A DNA stretch of 5,375 nucleotides from an uncultured Pseudomonadota bacterium (GTDB taxonomy: Bacteria > Myxococcota_A > UBA796 > GCA-2862545): positions 1-5,375 of the forward strand of contig CALATR010000139.1 of assembly GCA_937891875.1 (NCBI GenBank). The letters run 5' to 3'. The notes under the pieces were generated by a model, which searched no databases, had not been told where the DNA came from, and saw only the letters and a list, made by a program, of their open reading frames with translations. Position 1 is the first letter of the stretch. Every line of letters starts with the position of its first letter. A program made the translations under genes and the position numbers. Of the stretch, positions 1 to 4,743 are shown piece by piece.

Positions 1-183
1 CCGGCCGCCCACCAGCGGGGCCGTGCCGAGCGGCACCTGCTCGGGCTCGACCGAGCGAGGCGCGGGCACGGTCCAGATCTCGAACGCGTCACCGCAGACC
101 GGGTCCGGCACGTCGGTCTCGGCGAGAGCCTGGCTTGCAGGCAGCACAGCGAGGGCTGCCAGCAGCAGCGACCGGTTCGACAT
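1..183 (-). CDS. N-terminus of a secreted protein, paralogue of the adjacent MYXO-CTERM-like protein (partial, runs off left edge)
   Basis: Seen: reading from the ATG at 183, 61 open codons run to the window edge without a stop. A GGAGGAG ribosome-binding sequence (186-192) sits just upstream. The first 21 residues are a typical Sec signal peptide: Arg4, a Leu/Ala-rich core and a cleavage site after Ala-Leu-Ala (19-21). The mature start contains Cys30, Asp32, Glu35, Trp37 and Pro40, followed by Val-Glu-Pro and a Gly-Thr pair. The same C-x-D-x2-E-x-W-x2-P pattern occurs at residues 32-42 of the protein encoded at 291-1136, so the two are probably paralogues in tandem. Inferred: an exported cell-surface or periplasmic protein, perhaps also with a C-terminal sorting tail outside the window. 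The gene lies 107 bases downstream of its neighbour on the same strand. Function is not recognisable from this fragment. The start is well supported by the signal peptide and ribosome-binding site. Confidence 0.8.
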   Translation of the reverse strand, partial: MSNRSLLLAALAVLPASQALAETDVPDPVCGDAFEIWTVPAPRSVEPEQVPLGTAPLVGGR

Positions 184-227
184 GTCTCCTCCGGGGCCGC
201 AGCGCGACCACGTCCGTACCCACACCC

Positions 228-256
228 AGAGTGGCTGGCCATGTTGCGCCTGTCAA
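228..256 (-). promoter_or_regulatory. possible sigma-70-type promoter with consensus -35 only
   Basis: In the 107-base gap between the two secreted-protein genes, the minus strand carries a perfect TTGACA (251-256). At the usual 17-base spacing the -10 position reads CACTCT (228-233), which matches the consensus at only two positions. This could give the downstream gene (start at 183) its own promoter, but the weak -10 makes it tentative. I see no convincing terminator in the gap. Confidence 0.2.
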
Positions 257-290
257 CGCCAGGAGCGTCGAGAACGTCAGAGACCCGGGA

Positions 291-1136
291 TCAGGTCCTC
301 CGCCGCCGGACCAGGGCGAGCGCACCGAGGACGACGAACAGCCAGCCCACAGCGGGGGAGCTGGTGGAGCAGGCGCACCCTCGGTCCTCGTCGAGGTCCG
401 ATTCCTCACACCCCCGGGGAGCGCCGAGCGGATGGCACACCTCGACCGGCTCGCCCACTGCACCGTCGATGCCGACCAGCCGGAGGTCGAGGCAGGCGTC
501 GTCGCCCTCGTTGAGCGTGTGGTCGCGGAAGGTGCGGACTGCGAACAACGCAGGATCGACCGGCAGTCCGGGGGCGGTGGTGTCGACGCGCTCGCCGTCG
601 AGCCACAGCTCGGCCACGTCGAGGGCGCGGTGACCGCCGGCGGTGGCCCGCACGGACAGGCTGCGATCGCACTGCAGGAAGGCCAACGAGTCGATGATGT
701 CGGGCCTTGGAGGGGGATCCGTGCCGGACAAGGTCGTCGTGAGGCTCACGCTCCCCCTGGTCTGCCCGAAGTCGCTGGTCTCGACCTCCAGGATGACGTC
801 GTAGGTGGTGTCGGGCACGAACAGGTCGGGGAAGTCCCACTGCTCGTCGCCCGCGGCCGTGGCCTGCAGGCGCTCGTCGAGGATCACGTCATTGCCGTCG
901 AACACCTCGACCTGCAGGGTGTAGCTGCAGGACGGGTCGTGGGCGCCCCAGATGCCGCGGCGGTTGGTGCCCACGCGCAGGACGGCGTCGGCGGGAACGT
1001 CATCGCCGAACGGCAGGACCCAGGTCTCGAGCTGGTCGAGGCAGGAGGGCGGGGTGGCGTCGGTGTCGTCGGTCGCCCGGGCTGGGGCCGCCAGCAGCAG
1101 CAGGATCGGCGCGAGCGACGCCAGCAGAATGATCAC
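291..1136 (-). CDS. secreted protein with Ig-like domains and a MYXO-CTERM-like C-terminal sorting tail
   Basis: Predicted 281-residue exported protein. Seen: a hydrophobic N-terminus (2-18) with a signal-peptidase site after Ala-Arg-Ala (19-21). Two regions follow that look like beta-sandwich (Ig/FnIII-like) domains: about 32-138, containing a V-P-A-D-A-V-L-R-V stretch, and about 145-236. Cysteines at 32, 70, 156, 215, 234 and 243 could form disulfides. The C-terminus is an acidic linker (244-251), Gly-Cys-Ala-Cys (253-256), a hydrophobic helix (261-276) and Arg4 (277-280). That tripartite tail matches the myxobacterial MYXO-CTERM signal, known to be processed by a sorting protease for surface delivery. 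The GTG start is chosen because AGGAGG precedes it and the signal peptide begins there; the upstream in-frame extension is arginine-rich and overlaps the preceding gene. It starts 11 bases after that gene's stop, so translational coupling is likely. The specific function and ligand are unknown; the domain assignment rests on pattern alone. Confidence 0.85.
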   Translation of the reverse strand: MIILLASLAPILLLLAAPARATDDTDATPPSCLDQLETWVLPFGDDVPADAVLRVGTNRRGIWGAHDPSCSYTLQVEVFDGNDVILDERLQATAAGDEQWDFPDLFVPDTTYDVILEVETSDFGQTRGSVSLTTTLSGTDPPPRPDIIDSLAFLQCDRSLSVRATAGGHRALDVAELWLDGERVDTTAPGLPVDPALFAVRTFRDHTLNEGDDACLDLRLVGIDGAVGEPVEVCHPLGAPRGCEESDLDEDRGCACSTSSPAVGWLFVVLGALALVRRRRT

Positions 1137-1140
1137 CAGA

Positions 1141-1146
1141 CCTCCT
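1141..1146 (-). promoter_or_regulatory. ribosome-binding site deciding the GTG start at 1136
   Basis: The minus strand reads AGGAGG four bases before the GTG at 1136, immediately after the TGA stop of the upstream membrane-protein gene. No ATG lies near the start of the signal peptide, so this site is the main evidence for the GTG start. Its position suggests ribosomes finishing the upstream gene can reinitiate here. Confidence 0.6.
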
Positions 1147-1147
1147 C

Positions 1148-1486
1148 TCAGCCGCCGGGTGCCTCCGCCGACTCGACGGGCGGCAGGTCGGGATCGAGGC
1201 CGCGCCACTTGCGCCACAGGCGCACGACCGGGGGGGCGATCAGCACGGCCAGGGCGAGGCGGACGGGCAGGAAGGGCTTGCTGACCACCCACGCGCCGCC
1301 GATGAGGCCCGCGGTGCCGCCGACCCCCTCGATCTGGAAGCCGAGCTTCACCAGCGTCACGAGCACGGCGATCCACACGACGTTGAGCAGGACCGCGGTC
1401 GCGACCACCGGCCAGCCGTAGCGGCGGACCGCTTCCTGGTAGCGGGCCTTGTGGCGGGCCCAGAACGCCTTGATGCGCTTCCACAT
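1148..1486 (-). CDS. small DUF1279/FAM210-like membrane protein
   Basis: Encodes 112 residues. Seen: a basic amphipathic N-terminus (1-22) ending in Arg-Arg-Tyr-Gly (21-24), a clear transmembrane helix (about 27-46), then a Gly-rich second hydrophobic stretch (56-88) with Ser69-Lys70, Pro74-Val75-Arg76 and Pro85-Pro86, and a short acidic, Pro-rich tail. The order Tyr-Gly, helix, Gly-rich turn, Lys-x3-Pro-Val-Arg, Pro is what I recall for the DUF1279 family (FAM210-like proteins, mostly of unknown molecular function). The resemblance is from memory of the motif, not a search. The ATG at 1486 is chosen because it begins the basic N-terminus; the ORF stays open upstream but that stretch is Pro/His-rich and not protein-like. 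The ribosome-binding site is weak. It is first in a probable operon with the secreted protein at 291-1136. Confidence 0.75.
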   Translation of the reverse strand: MWKRIKAFWARHKARYQEAVRRYGWPVVATAVLLNVVWIAVLVTLVKLGFQIEGVGGTAGLIGGAWVVSKPFLPVRLALAVLIAPPVVRLWRKWRGLDPDLPPVESAEAPGG

Positions 1487-1633
1487 GGCCCCGGCGTAAC
1501 ACGGGTGGAAGGAGGCCGGCGGATGCGGACCGGCCGGGAACATCGGTGACGTGGAGTGAAGGAACGGCAGGGCTCGGGGCATGGATGGGTAGCGGATGGC
1601 GTCGCGCCGTCGCACCTTGAGCTTGGAGGTCCG
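1487..1633. promoter_or_regulatory. divergent intergenic region, presumed promoters for both directions
   Basis: This 147-base gap separates the minus-strand membrane-protein gene from the plus-strand lipoprotein gene, so promoters for both should lie here. I cannot find convincing -35/-10 pairs in either direction. Visible elements are a perfect 6-bp inverted repeat (GGCCGG at 1514-1519, CCGGCC at 1530-1535) with a 10-base loop, and two GGATGG copies (1583-1588 and 1594-1599) spaced 11 bp, about one helical turn. On the plus strand, GGAGG (1625-1629) is a good ribosome-binding site four bases before the ATG at 1634. Confidence 0.4.
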
Positions 1634-1945
1634 ATGACGATCCTTCGCGCCACGTTGACCACGCTCCTGCTGTCGGCCGCCCTCGCCGGGTGCGCCTACC
1701 TGGAGGACCGCGCCGCCTGTAATGACGCGTGCGAGGAGCTCTTCTCGCCATCGGGCTGCGACGTGTCGACCGAGGACGCGGGGGTGGGCGAGGGCACCGC
1801 GACCTTTGCGTGCACCCAGACCTGCGCCGACGAGACGGTCGAGAAGCGCGAGGCCTTCCTGAGCTGCGTCGGCGACTCGACCTGCGACGAGATCCTCGAC
1901 GGAACCTGCGACTTCGACGAGCTCACCGGTCGCTCGGCGCCCTAG
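1634..1945 (+). CDS. small Cys-rich outer-membrane lipoprotein
   Basis: Encodes 103 residues. Seen: a signal sequence with Arg5, a hydrophobic core (6-16) and the lipobox Leu17-Ala18-Gly19-Cys20, where signal peptidase II would cleave and Cys20 would be lipidated. Residue +2 is Ala rather than Asp, which usually allows Lol-dependent transfer to the outer membrane. The mature part is acidic and has eight further cysteines at 29, 33, 42, 60, 64, 78, 84 and 92, including two CxxxC pairs; the even number suggests four disulfides. The ATG is supported by GGAGG four bases upstream and by the signal sequence; an in-frame ATG at 1556 would add 26 non-signal residues. It is the only plus-strand gene here and converges on the kinase gene. 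Small Cys-rich lipoproteins of unknown role are common in myxobacteria; I cannot name a function. Confidence 0.85.
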   Translation: MTILRATLTTLLLSAALAGCAYLEDRAACNDACEELFSPSGCDVSTEDAGVGEGTATFACTQTCADETVEKREAFLSCVGDSTCDEILDGTCDFDELTGRSAP

Positions 1946-1951
1946 CGATCA

Positions 1952-1995
1952 CGCGGTCTGGCGCTCCGCACCGTAGGGACCCCGCGGTCTGGCGC
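1952..1995. repeat. 13-bp direct repeat, period 31 bp, in a convergent intergenic gap
   Basis: CGCGGTCTGGCGC occurs at 1952-1964 and again at 1983-1995. After each copy a related string follows (CCGTAGGGA, then CCGTGGGGA), so the unit looks like an imperfect tandem duplication with a few bases lost from the second copy. The first CGCGG can also pair with CCGCG at 1982-1986, extended by TC pairing with GA after a 2-base bulge. That could make a weak hairpin between the two converging genes, but there is no T tract on either strand to support an intrinsic terminator. Confidence 0.6.
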
Positions 1996-2003
1996 CGTGG
2001 GGA

Positions 2004-3326
2004 TCAGCTGACCGGCGGCAGTCCCTCGAGGAAGTGGCGGGCGGTGCGCTGCACAAGGTCATCGTCGTAGGTGGACAGGGCGGCGGCGCGCTGCACGATC
2101 TCCGGCGTGGGCCGGGCGCGGAGCAGGTTCAGGCACAGGGCGAGCTTGCGCGGATCGGGCGCCTTGCCGGACCACTGCTGCTGCAGTGCCGCGTCCATGA
2201 TCTCGAGGAAGGGGGTCGGGGTCCAGTCGCCGCCCTCGAGGATCCGCCGCAGCCGAGGCAGGTGGTTCACCCAGCGATCGCCGAACAGCAGCTTGCGCAG
2301 CAGCTCGTCGTTGACCTCGGAGCGCTCGAAGTCGACGATGGTGTTGGCGCGGAGTTCCCGCTTCGGAGGCGGATCCTCCAGGAACGCGATGTCCGGGTAG
2401 TCCTCGTGCTGCTCGGGCGGGGTCGCGCGCTTGGCAGTCACCAGCGGCTTGACGTGCTCCCGGGCGAAGGCGTGCACGTCGGGGGACAGCTCGGCCAGGG
2501 CCATGATGAGCTTGAGCTCGCGGGTGGCCTCGAGGTGGGTGGGCCGATCCTCGGGCTCGTACTCGAGCAGGGCGACGATCAGGGCCTTCAGGCGGTTCCG
2601 GGCCGCCTCGGACAGGTGGGAGAGCTCGAGCTGGCCGAGCTTCTCCTGCAGTCGGGTCGCGTGGTGGCGCGGGTTGAGGGACAGCGACATCGGGCGGCCG
2701 CGCAGGAGCTCGAACAAGATGAGGCCGAGGGCGTAGACGTCCGCACTTGGGGCGTCCTCGGCGCCGTCGAGACGCTCGGGGGCCATGTAGGCGCGGGTGC
2801 CGAGCACCATGCTGACCGTGTGGGACTCCTTGCCGTCGAAGTCGCCGTGGGCGAGGCCGAAGTCGACCAGCTTGAGCGTGCCGTGGATGGACAGCAACAT
2901 GTTGTTGGGCTTGAGGTCGCGGTGCACGAGGTGCATGGGGCGGGGGGGATCGCCCTGCTCGCGGACCCAGGCGTGGTCGAGGGCGTCTGCGGCGGTGGCG
3001 ATGAGCTCGCAGCAGATCTCAACCGGGAAGCCGGTGCCGATGTGGTCGATGAGATCGCCCAGCGAGTAGGCCTCGAGCCACTCCATGACCATGACCGGCC
3101 GGCCGTAGCGCTCGTCGAGATCGTAGACCTTGACGATGTTGGGGTGGTCGAGCGCCGTCAACATGCGGGCTTCGTCGCGGGTGCGGCAGAGCACGCGCGG
3201 GTTGTCGAGGTGGTCCTGTCGCAGCACCTTCAGTGCGACGATCTTCCGCCCTCGACCGAGATCCCTGGCCTTGACGACGGTCCCGTAGGCCCCGGAGCCC
3301 TCGACCGCGAGCAACTTGTACGCCAT
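2004..3326 (-). CDS. eukaryote-like Ser/Thr protein kinase (Hanks type) with a helical C-terminal extension
   Basis: Encodes 440 residues: ATP-dependent phosphorylation of Ser/Thr on protein substrates, probably cytosolic since no transmembrane segment is visible. The kinase domain (about 3-272) is complete: glycine loop G10-S-G12-A-Y-G15-x-V17, V-A-L-K33, helix-C Glu52, H135-R136-D137 with K139 and N142, D155-F-G, A182-P-E184, Asp196 of the D-x-Y-x2-G motif and Arg261. The activation loop offers Ser168, Thr170, Ser172 and Thr177 as autophosphorylation candidates. The kinase fold begins almost at residue 1, so there is no N-terminal regulatory domain. The remaining ~165 residues are charged and predominantly helical, of no family I recognise. 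The ATG at 3326 is preferred over the adjacent GTG at 3329; AGGG (3335-3338) lies eight bases upstream. It follows the membrane-peptidase gene by 25 bases, so an operon is likely. Myxobacteria encode many such kinases; the substrate is unknown. Confidence 0.95.
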   Translation of the reverse strand: MAYKLLAVEGSGAYGTVVKARDLGRGRKIVALKVLRQDHLDNPRVLCRTRDEARMLTALDHPNIVKVYDLDERYGRPVMVMEWLEAYSLGDLIDHIGTGFPVEICCELIATAADALDHAWVREQGDPPRPMHLVHRDLKPNNMLLSIHGTLKLVDFGLAHGDFDGKESHTVSMVLGTRAYMAPERLDGAEDAPSADVYALGLILFELLRGRPMSLSLNPRHHATRLQEKLGQLELSHLSEAARNRLKALIVALLEYEPEDRPTHLEATRELKLIMALAELSPDVHAFAREHVKPLVTAKRATPPEQHEDYPDIAFLEDPPPKRELRANTIVDFERSEVNDELLRKLLFGDRWVNHLPRLRRILEGGDWTPTPFLEIMDAALQQQWSGKAPDPRKLALCLNLLRARPTPEIVQRAAALSTYDDDLVQRTARHFLEGLPPVS

Positions 3327-3351
3327 CACCCTCGCCCTGCAGGCGTTTCGT

Positions 3352-4638
3352 CTAGCGTATCAGCAACGCGATCGCCTGCACCCAGTACACCACGAGCAGG
3401 GGCAGGTACAGCACCCGGAGCAGCTCCAGCGCGCGCACGTGGATGGAGGGCCGGTTGTTCATGTCGAGGATGGCGACCTTGGCGCCGAGTCCACCCGGCA
3501 GGCGGGTGTCGGCCCCGGCCTCCGCGCGATCCTCGGGGGTGACGCCGGCCTGGAGCAGGGCCTCCTGATCGCCGAGGCGGTGGACCTCGTCGCGGAGGAT
3601 GCGCAGGGGGAGGAGCACGAAGCCCTGGAGCACCTCGGAGATGGGCACGAGCCCGGGCACGAGCGCGAGCAGGACCGCGACGTCGCGCCAGGGCGAGGCG
3701 GGCAGGGTCAGGGCGACCGCGATGAGGACGAGGGCGCCGATGCCGCCGCCGAGATCGCCGGCGCGCTCCTTGATGACCCGGGTGTTCAGGTCGGAGAGGC
3801 GCTCGTCGGGGCGGGGGAGCAGGGCGCGGATGCCGACTCGCACGGCACGCTTGGCGAGGATGAGGGACACGCCGCCGAGGAAGAGCAGGGTCGGCCAGGG
3901 CAGGGGAGCCAGGTCGGGCAGCAGCGGGGTGGCGAGCACCTCGGCGAGGGGGAAGAACGCCGCCAGCAGCACGAGCCGGGCGAACGCGCCGGACAGGTGG
4001 GCGGACAGCGCGGCGGCGGCCGAGGCGAGGGCACGCACGATCTGACCGCCGCGCAGGCGCTCGTCCTGGCGGAGCAGGCGCAGGGCGGTGGCGCTGGCCC
4101 AGGCCTCGTCCATCGCGACCAGCACGTCGGCGAGCAGGGCGACGAGGAGGAAGCCCAGGGTGAGCTGCATGGGCAGCGGTCCGCCGAGCAGGAAGGCGGC
4201 GACGAGACCCGCGCTGACGAGGCGCCCGGCACCCTGGGACACGGCGCGTCCGCCGAGGAAGAGCGCCCGCCACAGCGGGGACTGCAGGTGCAGCGCGTGG
4301 CCGAGCTCGTGCGCGCCCATGGCCCAGTGGGCGGGGTCGCGGCGGCGGTAGGTGGTCGGCTGGAGCGCGAGGTAGCCCGCGTGCGGAATGTAGCCTTCCA
4401 TGCCGGACAAGAGCGGATCGGTCGGGCCGACGGTGACCTGGGTGAGGCCCTGGTGGCGCAGGGTCTCCTCGACCCACTCGCCGGTCGTCAGCGGCAGCTC
4501 CTGGGGGTTGCGGCCGACGAGCAGCATGTGGGCGAACGAGAACAGCGTGGAGACGCCCGCGGTCAGCAGGAAGGGAAGCGCCGCCAGCAGCAGCGCGGGC
4601 CATCTTGTCGCCAGGCCTTCGGTGATCGCCAGCAGCAC
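3352..4638 (-). CDS. polytopic membrane zinc metallopeptidase, YugP/Zn_peptidase_2-like, with extra C-terminal membrane region
   Basis: Encodes 428 residues from the GTG at 4638. Seen: an N-terminal transmembrane helix (15-35), then the zinc motif H110-E111-L-G-H114 followed by Ala-Leu-His and Gln119, and a later D177-E178-x2-A-S-x2-A-L pattern. From memory of the YugP family, its hallmarks are HExGHAxQ followed by E-F-D-A-S-x-R-A-L; here E178, A181, S182 and A185-L186 fit, making E178 the likely third zinc ligand. The Tyr-x-Pro and Leu-x-Leu positions before HExxH also fit. Hydrophobic stretches follow at about 140-176, 200-231, 249-262, 299-313, 320-340 and 407-427, with a polar loop at 346-404. 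YugP proteins are usually about 230 residues, so the last ~190 residues are an extension. The GTG start is preferred because GGAGG lies six bases upstream; an in-frame ATG at 4665 would add nine residues but lacks a ribosome-binding site. The peptidase substrate is unknown. Confidence 0.85.
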   Translation of the reverse strand: MLLAITEGLATRWPALLLAALPFLLTAGVSTLFSFAHMLLVGRNPQELPLTTGEWVEETLRHQGLTQVTVGPTDPLLSGMEGYIPHAGYLALQPTTYRRRDPAHWAMGAHELGHALHLQSPLWRALFLGGRAVSQGAGRLVSAGLVAAFLLGGPLPMQLTLGFLLVALLADVLVAMDEAWASATALRLLRQDERLRGGQIVRALASAAAALSAHLSGAFARLVLLAAFFPLAEVLATPLLPDLAPLPWPTLLFLGGVSLILAKRAVRVGIRALLPRPDERLSDLNTRVIKERAGDLGGGIGALVLIAVALTLPASPWRDVAVLLALVPGLVPISEVLQGFVLLPLRILRDEVHRLGDQEALLQAGVTPEDRAEAGADTRLPGGLGAKVAILDMNNRPSIHVRALELLRVLYLPLLVVYWVQAIALLIR

Positions 4639-4644
4639 GCGGGT

Positions 4645-4649
4645 CCTCC
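4645..4649 (-). promoter_or_regulatory. ribosome-binding site favouring the GTG start at 4638
   Basis: The minus strand reads GGAGG six bases before the GTG at 4638, ideal Shine-Dalgarno spacing. The competing in-frame ATG at 4665 is preceded by a C-rich stretch without a purine-rich site. The choice changes the peptidase N-terminus by nine residues and does not affect any motif. Confidence 0.55.
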
Positions 4650-4721
4650 GGGACTCTCCGAGCATGACCGGGATGGGAGGGTGCAGTTCCCGGAGAAGAC
4701 GTTCATCGACACAACCTTGTC

Positions 4722-4733
4722 CTGCTGCAGCAG
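4722..4733. repeat. 12-bp perfect palindrome upstream of the peptidase-kinase genes
   Basis: CTGCTGCAGCAG is a perfect inverted repeat without a loop, lying 11 bases past the stop codon of the Gly/Asp-repeat gene and about 85 bases before the peptidase start. It could be an operator for a dimeric regulator of the peptidase-kinase genes. Related CTGCTG/CAGCAG strings are common in the GC-rich coding sequence here, so chance is a real alternative. I find no clear promoter in the gap 4639-4743. Confidence 0.3.
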
Positions 4734-4743
4734 AACCGCCACC

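Noticed and set aside
135..1421. 428-codon open frame on the plus strand across the left block
   Set aside because: It lies antisense to three minus-strand genes that have signal peptides, ribosome-binding sites and domain-like composition. Its own translation is low-complexity Gly/Val/Arg/Gln, typical of a shadow frame in GC-rich DNA.
1560..1600. Sigma-54 (-24/-12) promoter before the lipoprotein gene
   Set aside because: There are GG and GC dinucleotides near the right spacing, but the TGGCA and TTGC cores are absent.
1137..1751. Upstream in-frame extension of the secreted protein to 1751
   Set aside because: The extension is Arg/Pro-rich, overlaps the small membrane-protein gene in another frame and would bury the signal peptide.
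2034..3542. 502-codon open frame on the plus strand over the kinase gene
   Set aside because: It is the antisense of a kinase with every catalytic motif intact; the translation is repetitive Val/Gly/Leu/Glu without recognisable domains.
3326..4603. 425-codon minus-strand open frame overlapping the peptidase
   Set aside because: The translation is dominated by Arg, Pro and Ala, while the other frame gives a coherent membrane protein with HExxH. Both cannot be coding.
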